DNA of 64,000 nt from Umboniibacter marinipuniceus (GCF_003688415.1 NZ_REFJ01000002.1:372001-436000), one strand, 5' to 3'; shown: positions 45,842 to 56,629, counted from the stretch's first letter. Notes: generated by a model not told the origin, from the letters alone. Program-made: numbers and translations.

Positions 45842-47158
45842 ATGGCCGTAAATCTAAGCCGCGAGGAAATGGAATCCTTCTGGATGCCGTTCACCGCTAA
45901 CACTACCTTTAAAGCAGATCCTCGCTTACTCACCCATGCCGACGGAATGCACTATACAACGCATGATGATCGTCAAATTCTTGACGGCACAGCTGGCCTT
46001 TGGTGTTGTAACGCGGGACACAATCGCAGCAAGATCACCGAAGCGGTTACTAAGCAGCTCAGCACGCTTGATTTCGCACCAACTTTTCAGATGGGCCACC
46101 CCATAGGGTTTGAACTCGCTAATCGCTTGACCGAAATCAGCCCTAAAGGTTTAGATAGCGTCTTCTTTACTAACTCCGGCTCCGAATCTGTTGAGACGGC
46201 GTTGAAAATCGCTCGCGCCTACTGGCGCATTAAAGGTAAGCCTGGCAAAGCCAAGCTAGTTGGCCGTATCAAAGGGTATCATGGTGTGAACTTTGGCGGC
46301 ATCTCCGTTGGCGGCTTGGTGATGAACCGTAAGCACTTCGGCCAAACACTTGATGTTGACCACCTACCTCACACGCTTCTTGAGAAGAACCGTTTCTCCA
46401 AGGGCCTGCCAGACTACGGTACCGAGCTTGCTGACAACCTAGAAGATCTAGTAGGTCTACACGATGCAGAGAATATTGCAGCGGTAATTGTTGAACCTAT
46501 CTCTGGTTCGGCTGGGGTTATTCTTCCACCTAAAGGCTACCTAAAGCGCTTACGTGAATTGTGTGACAAGCACGACATCCTGTTGATTTTTGATGAGGTC
46601 ATTACCGGTTACGGTCGTGTTGGTGCAGCCTTTGCCGCCGACGAGTTCGATGTAACGCCAGATTTGATTACTACCGCGAAAGGACTTACCAACGGCGTCA
46701 TCCCAATGGGCGCGGTGTTCGTACGTAAAGATATTAACGAAGCATTCTTAGCCGCCGGTAACGGTGCTATTGAGTTATTCCACGGTTACACTTACTCTGC
46801 GCACCCAGTAGCCTGTGCCGCGGCTATCGCCACACTAGACGTCTACAAAGAAGATGATCTATTTGCTCGTGCGAAGTCACTACACCACTACTTTGAAGAC
46901 GCCGTTCATAGCTTGAAGGGCCATAAGAATGTTATCGACATCCGTAATTACGGCCTTGTTGGCGCAGTTGAGCTGCAGCCGCGTGAAGGCAAACCGGGTG
47001 CGCGTGCATACGAAGTTTTCAAAAAGGTTTATGAAACCGGTGCACTAGTTCGTCAAACTGGTGACATCATTGCAATCTCGCCTCCGCTTATCATTGAGAA
47101 AGAGCAGATTGACCGCATTATCAACCTACTTGGCGACGCAATTAACGCCGTCGACTAA
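45842..47158 (+). CDS. Beta-alanine (omega-amino acid)-pyruvate transaminase
   Basis: A 438-residue class-III aminotransferase. The PLP lysine is Lys280 (TTAKGLTNG), with Asp in LIFDEVITGYGR and the substrate-region motif MESFWMPFTANTTFK characteristic of omega-amino-acid:pyruvate transaminases. It converts beta-alanine to malonate semialdehyde with pyruvate as acceptor. The ATG at 45842 follows GGAGAGAG; an upstream extension to 45773 lacks such a site. mmsA follows 40 bp later and would use the product. Confidence 0.88.
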   Translation: MAVNLSREEMESFWMPFTANTTFKADPRLLTHADGMHYTTHDDRQILDGTAGLWCCNAGHNRSKITEAVTKQLSTLDFAPTFQMGHPIGFELANRLTEISPKGLDSVFFTNSGSESVETALKIARAYWRIKGKPGKAKLVGRIKGYHGVNFGGISVGGLVMNRKHFGQTLDVDHLPHTLLEKNRFSKGLPDYGTELADNLEDLVGLHDAENIAAVIVEPISGSAGVILPPKGYLKRLRELCDKHDILLIFDEVITGYGRVGAAFAADEFDVTPDLITTAKGLTNGVIPMGAVFVRKDINEAFLAAGNGAIELFHGYTYSAHPVACAAAIATLDVYKEDDLFARAKSLHHYFEDAVHSLKGHKNVIDIRNYGLVGAVELQPREGKPGARAYEVFKKVYETGALVRQTGDIIAISPPLIIEKEQIDRIINLLGDAINAVD

Positions 47159-47198
47159 CACATACATAAGCGGCTACGGCCGCTGACTTGAGGTATTT

Positions 47199-48689
47199 AT
47201 GTCTACTATTGGTCACTTTATTAACGGCGAACATGTTGCCGACAACAATCAGCCAAAGCCGGTAACCAACCCCGCTACTGGCCAGGTTATTCACGACGTT
47301 GCAATGGCAACCGTTGAAACGGTTGAGACCGCCATCAACAATGCTTACGACGCCTTCCCAGCATGGCGTGACACCACTCCGCTTAACCGCGCGCGGGTGA
47401 TGTTCAAGTTCAAGACGCTTATCGAGCGTGATGCCGACAAGATCGTTGCCTTGATTACTGAGGAACACGGCAAGGTTAAGTCTGATGCAGCGGGTGAACT
47501 AACACGTGGTCTTGAGATCGTTGAGTTCGCTACCGGCATCCCACACCTCCAAAAAGGTGAGCACTCTAGCCAAGTTGGTCGTGGTATCGACAGCTGGAGC
47601 GAAATGCAGCCTTTAGGTGTTGTTGCCGGTATTACTCCGTTCAACTTCCCTGCCATGGTACCTATGTGGATGTTCCCTATCGCAATTGCGTCAGGTAACA
47701 CCTTCGTACTTAAGCCATCGGAAAAGAACCCTTCGGTAGCATTGAAGCTAGCGGAGCTGCTTAAAGAAGCTGGCCTCCCTGATGGCGTATTCAACGTGGT
47801 TAACGGTGATAAGGTTGCCGTTGATACGCTATTGACGCATCAGAAAATTGAAGCCGTTAGCTTCGTTGGCTCAACGCCAATCGCCGAGTACATCTACGCA
47901 ACCGCGAGTGCACACGGCAAACGTGTACAGGCACTAGGTGGCGCTAAGAACCACATGGTTATCATGCCTGACGCAGACGTTGACTCAGCGGCTAACGCAC
48001 TAATGGGCGCAGCCTACGGTTCGGCCGGCGAACGCTGCATGGCAATCTCTGTTGCAGTATGTGTGGGCGATGAAGCGGCTGAAGAGCTTAAGGCTAAATT
48101 GTTGCCGAAGATCGAAGCGATGACCGTTGGTAACGGTGTGAACGATCCAGACATGGGCCCGCTTGTTTCAGCAGACCACTACGCCAAAGTACGCTCTTAC
48201 GTTGACCTAGGTGTTGAAGAAGGCGCGGATCTTGTTGTTGACGGTCGCGATCTTAGCATCGAAGGCTACGAAGACGGTTTCTTCCTAGGCGCATGTTTGT
48301 TCGATAACGTCACTGACGAAATGCGTATTTACAAAGAAGAGATCTTTGGTCCAGTTCTTTGTATCGTTCGTGTTCCTGACTTCGAGACTGCGTGCCGTTT
48401 AATCAACGACCACGAATACGGTAATGGCACCACCATCTTTACTCGCAACGGTGATGCAGCGCGTAAGTTCACACACTACATCCAAGTTGGCATGGTTGGT
48501 GTAAACGTTCCCATCCCAGTACCTATGGCATTCCATAGCTTCGGTGGTTGGAAGCGTTCATTGTTCGGCCCACTGCACATGCACGGTAAGGACGGCGTTC
48601 GCTTCTACACCAAGATGAAGACCATCACTCAGCGTTGGCCTTCTGATATGCCAAGCGTTGCTGAATTCTCAATGCCTACATTGAAGTAA
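47199..48689 (+). CDS. mmsA: CoA-acylating methylmalonate-semialdehyde dehydrogenase
   Basis: A 496-residue aldehyde dehydrogenase of the MmsA class, which forms acyl-CoA. Catalytic Cys280 is in GSAGERCMA, and the family lacks the usual general-base Glu, here replaced in ALGGAKNH. It turns malonate or methylmalonate semialdehyde into acetyl-CoA or propionyl-CoA. Pairing with the transaminase indicates beta-alanine, valine or beta-aminoisobutyrate breakdown. Confidence 0.92.
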   Translation: MSTIGHFINGEHVADNNQPKPVTNPATGQVIHDVAMATVETVETAINNAYDAFPAWRDTTPLNRARVMFKFKTLIERDADKIVALITEEHGKVKSDAAGELTRGLEIVEFATGIPHLQKGEHSSQVGRGIDSWSEMQPLGVVAGITPFNFPAMVPMWMFPIAIASGNTFVLKPSEKNPSVALKLAELLKEAGLPDGVFNVVNGDKVAVDTLLTHQKIEAVSFVGSTPIAEYIYATASAHGKRVQALGGAKNHMVIMPDADVDSAANALMGAAYGSAGERCMAISVAVCVGDEAAEELKAKLLPKIEAMTVGNGVNDPDMGPLVSADHYAKVRSYVDLGVEEGADLVVDGRDLSIEGYEDGFFLGACLFDNVTDEMRIYKEEIFGPVLCIVRVPDFETACRLINDHEYGNGTTIFTRNGDAARKFTHYIQVGMVGVNVPIPVPMAFHSFGGWKRSLFGPLHMHGKDGVRFYTKMKTITQRWPSDMPSVAEFSMPTLK

Positions 48690-48704
48690 TTCAAAACGTT
48701 TAGT

Positions 48705-48741
48705 AACGGGCCGCAATCATCTGATTAGCGGCCCGTTTTGT
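48705..48741 (+). terminator. Terminator after mmsA
   Basis: AACGGGCCGC and GCGGCCCGTT form a 10-bp stem extended by AATCA/TGATT, then TTTTGTTT. Confidence 0.92.
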
Positions 48742-48841
48742 TTCCCCTTCTAATCGTCAGCTTTTCATTTAGCTGCTTGACCCGCCAACCACGAAGTGGC
48801 TATATTCCCCTATCAATCGAGAACCAAGCTGCCCAACAACT

Positions 48842-50974
48842 ATGAAGCTAATCATCGCCGAAAAGCCCAGCCTAGCCCGAGCTATTGCCGATGCCCTGCC
48901 AGGTAAGAGCAGCAAGCAGAAAGGATATATTGAGGTTGGCGACACCACCGTTAGCTGGTGTATTGGACACCTGTTGGAGCAGGCGCCGCCAGACTACTAC
49001 GACGACAGCCTTAAGCGCTGGAGCCGTGAAACGCTTCCGATTATTCCAAACCCATGGGCTTACGTACCCAAGGCAAGTGCACGGGGTCAACTCAGCATCT
49101 TAAGAAAGCTTCTAAAAAAGGCATCTTTGGTGATTCACGCCGGCGACCCGGATCGCGAGGGACAGCTACTTGTGGATGAAGTGCTCCACCATCTGAAGTG
49201 GCGCGGCCCAACACAGCGGCTGCTCGTGGCCGATATGAATCTTAAGGCAGTTCGCAGATCGCTGGCCAAGCTGGAGGATAACAAGGACTTCGCCTCGCTA
49301 AGCACCTCCGCGCTCGCTCGCGCTAGAGCCGACTGGCTTTATGGTATGAACCTAACCAGAGCCTGGACACTCATTGGTCGCAAACAGGGCTTACAGTCAG
49401 TGCTATCTATAGGCCGAGTTCAAACACCCATTCTTGGCTTAATTGTGAAGCGCGATAACGAGATCAAGGAATTTGAATCTCATGAGTACTTTGAGCTCAC
49501 CGCGCGAATCACCGACCGAGTGAATGATCAGGTAGAGGCGCAGTGGATTCATCATCAACACAGCAAACTAAGTGTAGATAGTCATGGCCATGCAATAGAT
49601 AAACTCCAGGTTGATAACTTCGTTAATCAGGCTGCGGCTCAACCGGTACAACTGCTTAAGAACACCTCACAACAGCAGGCAAAAAGCGCGCCACTACCTT
49701 TTAATTTATCTCGGCTTCAAGTCTACGCGGGATCCCGCTTCAAACTCAGCGCGAAGGCGGTACTAGACGCCTGTCAGTCCTTGTATGAAAAGCATCGCTT
49801 GCTTACCTACCCGCGCTCCGACTGTCAGTATCTCCCTGTTGATCAGCACCAGCAGGCACCCGATACCCTAGACGCTATTAAAAGATCCCTTGGCTCACGA
49901 GAATGGTTCGCCAAGTTAGATACCGCCATCAAGAGCAAAGCCTTTAATGACAAAAAAATTAGCGCTCACCATGCCATTATTCCCACTGAGAAACCGGCTA
50001 ACTTTGACCTGCTCACCTCAACAGAGCGAAATATCTACACGGTTGTTGCCGAGCACTACGCCGCTCAATTCCTGGGGGCTTATGAATACACGGACAACGT
50101 GCAGCTGTTCAGCTGCCTAGACGAACACTTCCAAGCTAAAGCTCGGGCCGTTCATAAGTTGGGTTGGCGTGAGGCGCTCCCCGCTAAAGATGATGTAACG
50201 CGTGTACTGGCTGATTGGCAGCCCCAAACACCGCTCTGGGTTAACCGAATCATGAGCGAAGCTAAACGAACGAGGCCTCCCAATCACTACACCGATGCAA
50301 CCCTCATCCAAGCGATGTCTAATATTGCCCGCTTTGTGGAGGACAAAGCCTTAGCAAAGGTGCTTCGTGATACCGACGGAATTGGCACTGAAGCAACGCG
50401 AGCAAGCATGATTGAGACCCTAGAGAAGCGCGGGTATATCATTCGAAGCCAGCGACTATTACTTCCCACCGAGCTTGGTCATTGCTTAGTTAAGAGCCTA
50501 CCTGCGCAAGCCGTTTCTGCCGACTTAACTGCGCAGTGGGAGCGCCAACTCGATGACATCGTCAACGAGAAAGGCGGCTATCAGGCGTTTATGAACACCC
50601 TACTTCGCGGCGTTGATGAATTACTTATCGATAGCGATCATCGCCAGCTGTTGGATTTACCTAAAAAATATCAAGCGCCCAAATGCCCAAAATGTCACCA
50701 CACGCTGCGGCGGGCTAAGAGTAAACGTGGCTGGTTCTGGAGTTGTACCGGAAAAGACTGTGACTATACCGCCACTGATCGCAATGGCATGCCCGGCGGA
50801 CCACGACGCACTGCAGCGAAAAGCCCCGCAAAGAAGACCCAAATCAAGTGCACAGCGTGTGACGGGTTCATGATGCTAAGAAAGAGTAAACGCGGCGAAT
50901 TTCTTGGCTGTGAAAACTATCCTAAGTGTAAGGGCACACAAAAGCTCAAACCTACAAGTTCCGCCGCTCGTTAG
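48842..50974 (+). CDS. topB: DNA topoisomerase III
   Basis: A 710-residue type IA topoisomerase. N-terminal Toprim domain (MKLIIAEKPSLARAIADALPG; HAGDPDREGQLLVDE), catalytic Tyr323 in LLTYPRSDCQYLP, and two C-terminal zinc fingers (CPKCHHTL...CTGKDC and CTACDGFM...CENYPKC). It decatenates replicated DNA. It is monocistronic. Confidence 0.94.
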   Translation: MKLIIAEKPSLARAIADALPGKSSKQKGYIEVGDTTVSWCIGHLLEQAPPDYYDDSLKRWSRETLPIIPNPWAYVPKASARGQLSILRKLLKKASLVIHAGDPDREGQLLVDEVLHHLKWRGPTQRLLVADMNLKAVRRSLAKLEDNKDFASLSTSALARARADWLYGMNLTRAWTLIGRKQGLQSVLSIGRVQTPILGLIVKRDNEIKEFESHEYFELTARITDRVNDQVEAQWIHHQHSKLSVDSHGHAIDKLQVDNFVNQAAAQPVQLLKNTSQQQAKSAPLPFNLSRLQVYAGSRFKLSAKAVLDACQSLYEKHRLLTYPRSDCQYLPVDQHQQAPDTLDAIKRSLGSREWFAKLDTAIKSKAFNDKKISAHHAIIPTEKPANFDLLTSTERNIYTVVAEHYAAQFLGAYEYTDNVQLFSCLDEHFQAKARAVHKLGWREALPAKDDVTRVLADWQPQTPLWVNRIMSEAKRTRPPNHYTDATLIQAMSNIARFVEDKALAKVLRDTDGIGTEATRASMIETLEKRGYIIRSQRLLLPTELGHCLVKSLPAQAVSADLTAQWERQLDDIVNEKGGYQAFMNTLLRGVDELLIDSDHRQLLDLPKKYQAPKCPKCHHTLRRAKSKRGWFWSCTGKDCDYTATDRNGMPGGPRRTAAKSPAKKTQIKCTACDGFMMLRKSKRGEFLGCENYPKCKGTQKLKPTSSAAR

Positions 50975-51111
50975 CTTAACGATGTTACGCCATTAAGTAG
51001 TAGTTCGCAGACGCTAATACCTACTCTTTTAACCTAGTTTTTACTCTCGCTCCCGAATATCCGTTCACTGAGCTTCGCGTTTACAGTGAACCTGCTATTT
51101 GTGCGCTGAGC

Positions 51112-51420
51112 CTAGTGCTTGTTCGCGCAGTCTGGCGTCTCAGGACTAACCCCCTGCTGTTCCCATTCAGCGGGCGTGTAGGTGTAAAGAGCAAGAGCGT
51201 GAACCTGTCCCGCGAGCTCTTCACTCAATACTGAGTAGATAGCTCGATGACGAGCAACCTTCATTTTCCCCTCAAACTCCGTGCTAACCAAGGTGACTTT
51301 GAAATGCATCTCGGCTGCAGCACCCGCACTATGTTTGTCTCCCTCATTTTCCACTTCAAGGTGGTGACAATTAAACGCTGTTTGAAGCTTAGTGATAATG
51401 TTTTGCTGCATTGGGCCCAT
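51112..51420 (-). CDS. bolA: BolA-family regulator
   Basis: A 102-residue BolA protein: NCHHLEVENEGDKH with the FKVTLVS strand, HRAIYSVLSEELAGQVHALAL helix-strand and YTPAEWE end. BolA proteins bind Fe-S clusters with monothiol glutaredoxins and act in stress and morphology. The ATG at 51420 has AAGGA eight bases upstream; a longer open frame to 51540 is not supported. Confidence 0.88.
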   Translation of the reverse strand: MGPMQQNIITKLQTAFNCHHLEVENEGDKHSAGAAAEMHFKVTLVSTEFEGKMKVARHRAIYSVLSEELAGQVHALALYTYTPAEWEQQGVSPETPDCANKH

Positions 51421-51512
51421 AAAAAAAGTCCTTCTACTAATATCGTTCCATTGTACGACAGAATCGGGTGCTGAGTCGTCCCACCGTGGGCTTAGCGAGT
51501 TAATATTTAGTC

Positions 51513-51538
51513 CAAAAAAAAGGGTAGCAATGCTACCC
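51513..51538 (-). terminator. Terminator after oadB
   Basis: GGGTAGCA and TGCTACCC form a perfect stem, followed on the minus strand by eight Ts. Confidence 0.92.
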
Positions 51539-51560
51539 AAGTGTTTCAGCGTATTCTTAA

Positions 51561-52859
51561 TTAGCCGAAGGCTTTGACCACGGCGATCATAACGCCTGCC
51601 GCCACGGCAGACCCGATGACACCAGCAACGTTCGGCCCCATGGCATGCATAAGCAGGAAGTTGTGAGGATTTGACTCCAAACCCACCTTATTCGCCACCC
51701 GCGCAGCCATTGGAACGGCGGAGACCCCTGCCGCACCAATCAGAGGATTAACCTTCTGTTTCGCAAACACGTTCATTAGCTTAGCCATTAGGACACCAGC
51801 GGCGGTACCAATAGCAAAGGCCACAATCCCTAGCGCCAAAATACCCAGCGTCTTCGGATCCAAAAACTTATCGGCAGCGAGTTTAGAACCTACCGAAAGC
51901 CCAAGAAAGATAGTCGTGATGTTGATCAGCGCGTTCTGGGCTGTATCGGATAAGCGATCAACCACACCGCTTTCTTTCATTAAATTACCCAAGCAGAACA
52001 TACCTAAGAGTGGTGCCGCGTCGGGAATAAAGAAGCCAACAAGTATTAGCACAATTACTGGGAAGGCAATTTTCTCTCGCTTCGACACAGTACGAAGCTG
52101 CGTCATCACAATTTGACGTTCTGCTTCGGTTGTCAGTGCCCGCATAATAGGAGGCTGGATTAGAGGTACCAGCGCCATGTAGCTATAGGCCGCCACTGCG
52201 ATAGCACCCAATAGATCTGGCGCTAGCATGCTGGCAACATAAATAGCGGTTGGTCCGTCGGCACCACCGATGATTCCGATTGCGGCCGCTTCGGCAATGC
52301 TGAAGTCCATAATCCCGAAGTAGGTCATCCCCACCGCACCGAGGACGGTAGCAAAAATACCAAACTGCGCAGCGGCACCCAACAACAAGGTCTTTGGATT
52401 CGCGAGTAGCGGCCCAAAGTCCGTCATGGCACCTACACCAAGAAAGATTACCAACGGCGCTACACCAGAAGCGATGGCTACCGAGTAAAAGTTGTAGAGT
52501 GCACCATTGTTGTACCCTGCATCTTGAGCAACGGCCGAAAGCTGAGCGTGAATTGAGTAGGCACTGTTGTCGATGGCATGAAGTACCGCATCAATATGCG
52601 CTACGGGCATTTCGAACAACTCTCTAGCAGCGCCTATAACCATTGGGTCCTGTGCGTAGAGGGCCAATTCCAACGCCGAGCTAGCTAACCCAGCGCCAGG
52701 AATGTTGGCCATAATGCCCCCGAAACCAATTGGGACAAGTAACAGCGGTTCGAACTTCTTTCGTATTGCTAAGAACAATAGCGCCAAGCCAACAAGGATC
52801 ATGATGGCTTGATTCATTTGAATCTGAGCTAATCCCGAGGCTAACCATAAATTTTCCAT
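51561..52859 (-). CDS. oadB: Oxaloacetate decarboxylase beta subunit (Na+ pump)
   Basis: A 432-residue membrane protein with about ten helices. It decarboxylates carboxybiotin and exports sodium. Typical segments are [21 protein letters not shown], with the pump's conserved Asp, [26 protein letters not shown] and [21 protein letters not shown], each given here only in part elsewhere in the family record. It is last in oadG-oadA-oadB. The sodium gradient could drive transport or motility. Confidence 0.92.
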   Translation of the reverse strand: MENLWLASGLAQIQMNQAIMILVGLALLFLAIRKKFEPLLLVPIGFGGIMANIPGAGLASSALELALYAQDPMVIGAARELFEMPVAHIDAVLHAIDNSAYSIHAQLSAVAQDAGYNNGALYNFYSVAIASGVAPLVIFLGVGAMTDFGPLLANPKTLLLGAAAQFGIFATVLGAVGMTYFGIMDFSIAEAAAIGIIGGADGPTAIYVASMLAPDLLGAIAVAAYSYMALVPLIQPPIMRALTTEAERQIVMTQLRTVSKREKIAFPVIVLILVGFFIPDAAPLLGMFCLGNLMKESGVVDRLSDTAQNALINITTIFLGLSVGSKLAADKFLDPKTLGILALGIVAFAIGTAAGVLMAKLMNVFAKQKVNPLIGAAGVSAVPMAARVANKVGLESNPHNFLLMHAMGPNVAGVIGSAVAAGVMIAVVKAFG

Positions 52860-52871
52860 GCTAACTCCCGC

Positions 52872-54650
52872 TTAAGCCAGTTCGAGTAGGCTATCGCCAA
52901 CCGCTACTGAATCGCCTTCTTTGACTTGAATAGCTACCACCTGCCCTGCGCTGGTAGCGCGGACTTCCGTCTCCATCTTCATAGCTTCTAACACTAAGAC
53001 GAGGTCACCGGCTGCTACTTGATCACCCGGTTTAACCAGTACCTTAACAATGTTACCAGCTAGCGGAGCGGGTAGCGGCGCGCCCGACGAAGCTTTCATC
53101 GGTGCTGACGAAGAATCTGAATGACGAACATTAAGATCTGAAATGCCAGTGATATCACCGCCATCATTAACCGCCACGGTGTAGCTTTCGCCGTTCAGGG
53201 TAACCGTGTAAACCTCGTCGCCCTGTTCGTCGGTGACCGCAGGCTCTAAGCCCGGCGCAGGTTCAAACGCACTCGCATCACCGCGATGCTTAAGGAACTT
53301 AGCACCAACTTGAGGGAATAAGGCATAGATAAGCGCGTCGTCGACACCCTGATCGCCGTCACGAAGACTAAAGCCTTCATCTTTTGCAAGAGTGTTTACA
53401 TCACTCACCAGTTGATCTAGTTCTGGCGCCAATAGATCGGCAGGACGTACAGTAACCTCTTCGTCTCCGTTCAGGGCACGCTTCATCAGCTCTGCATCTT
53501 TAGCCGCTGGCGTTGCACCGTACTCACCACGGAGTACGCCCTGTGCTTCTTTGGAGAGCACTTTGTAGCGCTCACCCGCAATAACGTTAAGTACTGCTTG
53601 GGTGCCAACGATCTGACTTGTTGGGGTTACTAGCGGCAACATACCTAAGTCAGCACGTACCTTCGGGATCTCGGTGAGCACTTCGTCAAACTTATCCGCT
53701 GCGCCTTGCTCCTTTAGTTGGCTTTCCATATTCGTGAGCATACCGCCAGGCACCTGGGCCACTAGAATGCGGGCATCAACCCCCCTCAACGACCCTTCAA
53801 ACTTAGCGTACTTCTTTCGTACCTCACGGAAGTAAGCGGCAATAGAATCTAGCTGCTGGATATCAAGGCCCGTATCCCATTCAGTGCCCTGCAACATCGC
53901 TACTACTGACTCAGTAGCACTATGCCCGTAGGTCATAGACATTGATGAGATAGAGGTATCTACGTTATCGATACCCGCTTCAATACACTTAAGAATGGTA
54001 GTGGTGGATAAGCCCGTTGTAGCATGAGCATGAAGCTGTAATGGAATATCAACCGCAGACTTAAGCGCCTTAACTAATTCATAACCTTCATAAGGACGCA
54101 GTAGGCCAGCCATGTCCTTGATAACAATGGAGTTTGCTCCCATATCCTCAAGACGACGGGCTAAATCCACCCAAGTCTTGGTGTTATGCACCGGGCTTGT
54201 GGTGTAGCTTAAGGTACCCTGCGCATGCTTGCCCATCTGGTTAACAGCTTTGAGTGCTGTCTCAAGATTGCGAACATCATTCATTGCATCGAATACGCGG
54301 AAGACATCAATACCGTTAATGGCTGCACGCTCAACGAACTTGGTTACCACGTCATCTGCGTAGTGACGGTAACCGAGAATGTTCTGGCCACGGAATAGCA
54401 TCTGCTGTGGCGTATTAGGCATCGCTTTCTTAAGCTCGCGAATACGATCCCACGGATCTTCGCCTAGAAAACGGATACAGGAATCAAAGGTCGCGCCACC
54501 CCAACTTTCAAGGGACCAATAGCCCACTTTATCTAGTTCAGCGGCAATGGGGAGCATATCATCGATACGCATACGCGTTGCGAACAGTGATTGATGGGCA
54601 TCTCTTAGAACAACGTCAGTAATACCAACGGCTTTTTTAACTGTAGTCAT
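52872..54650 (-). CDS. oadA: Oxaloacetate decarboxylase alpha subunit
   Basis: A 592-residue biotin enzyme. Carboxyltransferase TIM barrel ([18 protein letters not shown]; metal-binding HAHATTGLS), a PYC/OADA domain, and a C-terminal biotinyl domain with Lys558 in EAMKMET. A Pro/Ala hinge precedes the biotin domain. It transfers CO2 from oxaloacetate to biotin for OadB. The ATG at 54650 follows AGAGGT; an 18-codon extension is not supported. Confidence 0.94.
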   Translation of the reverse strand: MTTVKKAVGITDVVLRDAHQSLFATRMRIDDMLPIAAELDKVGYWSLESWGGATFDSCIRFLGEDPWDRIRELKKAMPNTPQQMLFRGQNILGYRHYADDVVTKFVERAAINGIDVFRVFDAMNDVRNLETALKAVNQMGKHAQGTLSYTTSPVHNTKTWVDLARRLEDMGANSIVIKDMAGLLRPYEGYELVKALKSAVDIPLQLHAHATTGLSTTTILKCIEAGIDNVDTSISSMSMTYGHSATESVVAMLQGTEWDTGLDIQQLDSIAAYFREVRKKYAKFEGSLRGVDARILVAQVPGGMLTNMESQLKEQGAADKFDEVLTEIPKVRADLGMLPLVTPTSQIVGTQAVLNVIAGERYKVLSKEAQGVLRGEYGATPAAKDAELMKRALNGDEEVTVRPADLLAPELDQLVSDVNTLAKDEGFSLRDGDQGVDDALIYALFPQVGAKFLKHRGDASAFEPAPGLEPAVTDEQGDEVYTVTLNGESYTVAVNDGGDITGISDLNVRHSDSSSAPMKASSGAPLPAPLAGNIVKVLVKPGDQVAAGDLVLVLEAMKMETEVRATSAGQVVAIQVKEGDSVAVGDSLLELA

Positions 54651-54660
54651 AGTTACCTCT

Positions 54661-54921
54661 CTACTCTGCGCTCGCGCGGCCCTTGGCCACACGATGCTGG
54701 GCAATGGCTTGCTTAATAATCGACAAGGTCTTTGAATTAATCTCGGTTGATGGCGCTGGCTTGCGAGCCACTGGCTCAGCCTCTACTTCCGGTAACCATC
54801 GATTGATAAACCACGACATAGCTGTCGTTGCTACCACCAAAACGCTTAAAAAAACGAACACCGACCCCATGCCAAGCATGAGTAGATCAGCGCCCTGTTG
54901 AAGAATGTCATTTGATGACAT
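54661..54921 (-). CDS. oadG: Oxaloacetate decarboxylase gamma subunit
   Basis: An 86-residue protein with one N-terminal membrane helix ([21 protein letters not shown]) and a short polar tail, the OadG pattern. It assembles the alpha and beta subunits and aids biotin turnover. The ATG at 54921 follows GGGGG; a longer frame to 55014 adds only a basic, non-conserved stretch. It is first gene of oadGAB. Confidence 0.88.
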   Translation of the reverse strand: MSSNDILQQGADLLMLGMGSVFVFLSVLVVATTAMSWFINRWLPEVEAEPVARKPAPSTEINSKTLSIIKQAIAQHRVAKGRASAE

Positions 54922-55955
54922 AGCACCCCCTGTTGCTATAACAACTGCCCTAAGCTTTGGTGAATATCCGCTTAAAGTAGTTCTGGCATACCTAAAACTA
55001 ATACGTAGACGCACGTAGTGAATTAGCCACTAACCGCATTATATGAAGCAGAATTCAAGAAAGATAATTCATTCGCGGAATAGTACCAATTACAAAAACG
55101 ACACACCCTGCCTAGCTGTAACCCTTGTGACATCTAGTTTCCAGCGAAACCAACCTTGTTAGTTACGAGAAAACAGTGCCTTTGCACTAGCTATACGGCG
55201 CTCCTAAATGTCCTTAGAAGACACTTTACAGTGACTGCCAGCAAAACTTGTTTATTACTTTACTCAACACCTTTGCAAACGACATTACGGTTACTTAGCG
55301 CGAAGGTTTCAATGACCATAGCCTAGACCGCGCAACCCGAATAACCCCTCATCAAAACCATACAGAGATCTTATGGTGCTTTGACCTAGCGCCAAAATGA
55401 GCAAGATTCGCGCTACCCATATATAGAAGCGTCTAACCATTGCAATCCGGCCGCTGACCTATCTAAACAACTAATAAACAAAAAGAGAATATATTGATCG
55501 CTCCCCTAGGGTTACTTGCTGGTGTTTCAACCAAGCAATACGGTCAGGACAGCAGCAATCGCGAACCCGCCACGCTGATCATTGGGTTAAAGCCTATAAC
55601 TCACCCATAAGAGCTATAACTAATCCGCAAAACGAGCTAAATCTCGGTAAATACCTAAGGAAAACAAAAGCACTTTAACCTTCTCAGCCAATTATTGAAC
55701 AACCCTCACAAACTGCTTAATTTTTGTACGCACTACTGACCACTTAGTCACAAAAAAAATACCATTTATCACCTATTTAATGATTTTGAGTGGAATATTC
55801 ACTTGCATTCTATTTTCCAAATCCGTAATCTGAGAGAAGTTTTAGTAATCCAAGGTCCGTATCTTGGTTGGATTTCTGTGATGCGAGTCACAATTTCCAG
55901 CTCCTTAGGACAGAGAATTTTAAATTATCAGAGCAGTCGCTCTAAGGGGAACGAA
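54922..55955. other. 1.03-kb gene-free region between oadG and the pilin gene
   Basis: I find no credible protein or stable RNA. The left end must hold the oadGAB promoter (minus). The right end has a CRP-type site at 55877-55892. The middle is AT-rich, without long frames or clear repeats. This is the longest non-coding stretch of the window. Confidence 0.6.
55877..55892 (+). promoter_or_regulatory. Perfect CRP/Vfr-type site before the pilin-like gene
   Basis: TGTGA-TGCGAG-TCACA has both half-sites perfect. It is centred about 71 bp upstream of the ATG at 55956. A possible -10 (GAGAAT, 55913-55918) would place it near -41.5, a class II activator position. Confidence 0.72.
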
Positions 55956-56477
55956 ATGATTTTACGTAAACTTGCAGCAGCAACAATTGCTTCTTCGGTT
56001 TTGGCTTCGGGTGCAGTCGCACAAGTATATGGTGACAGCGCCACATCCGATGTAACTTTAGAAATCTTAGAAAGAGCCCAAGTTACCATTGATGACATTG
56101 CGTTCACCGACGGTTCAACGAACGGCGCTACTCAAACAGCGAACCTCTGCGTATGGACCTCCACAACTGATTACGCATTAACTTTCGCTAGCGATTCGAA
56201 CTGGGAACTACGTCATACCACCCAATACGCCGGAGCCGCTGTCAAAGATAATTACCGCATTACTTACTCACTTAGTCAATCAGACGCAGGGGTCTTAGCT
56301 GACTCAACCACTTACAACAAAGCGAATTTTGGTAGCTACGAAAGCAGTGTAGAGTGCCTCGACGGCTCTACAACACCAGACTTCGAAGCGCTTACTGCTA
56401 CAATTACTGAGCAAACCGCATCCAAAGTTACTGGTAGCTACAGCGACACCATAACAGTTTCGGTATCAGCGATTTAA
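55956..56477 (+). CDS. Pilin-like secreted protein A (chaperone-usher type)
   Basis: A 173-residue protein with a signal peptide cut near Ala-Val-Ala (about residue 23). The mature part is beta-rich with two cysteines (ANLCVWTS and SVECLDG). It ends in an alternating strand (GSYSDTITVSVSAI), the kind used for donor-strand assembly. It shares this plan with two other proteins here. The ATG at 55956 follows AAGGGGA; an upstream extension to 55803 would run through the CRP site. It is probably a structural pilus subunit of the nearby usher system. Confidence 0.65.
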   Translation: MILRKLAAATIASSVLASGAVAQVYGDSATSDVTLEILERAQVTIDDIAFTDGSTNGATQTANLCVWTSTTDYALTFASDSNWELRHTTQYAGAAVKDNYRITYSLSQSDAGVLADSTTYNKANFGSYESSVECLDGSTTPDFEALTATITEQTASKVTGSYSDTITVSVSAI

Positions 56478-56517
56478 GCAAGTAGTTAGCAGAAGCAGCT
56501 AGCAATTTTCTTAGCGG

Positions 56518-56546
56518 GCCGCCAGCAATGCTGACGGCTTTTTTTC
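56518..56546 (+). terminator. Terminator after pilin-like gene A
   Basis: GCCGCCAGC pairs with GCTGACGGC (one wobble pair), followed by seven Ts. Confidence 0.85.
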
Positions 56547-56629
56547 GAGTTAGCTTCGCTCAAGAAAAGAATATTCGAGCTCGAGACGAAGACATCTTAC
56601 TATTTGTATAAACATTGGGGAACGTAAAC

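Noticed and set aside
51421-51540. N-terminal extension of BolA
   Set aside because: Not BolA-like, and it overlaps the oadB terminator; the ATG at 51420 has a good ribosome site.
55803-55955. A longer N-terminus for pilin-like protein A
   Set aside because: It would run through the CRP site and promoter and place the signal peptide internally.
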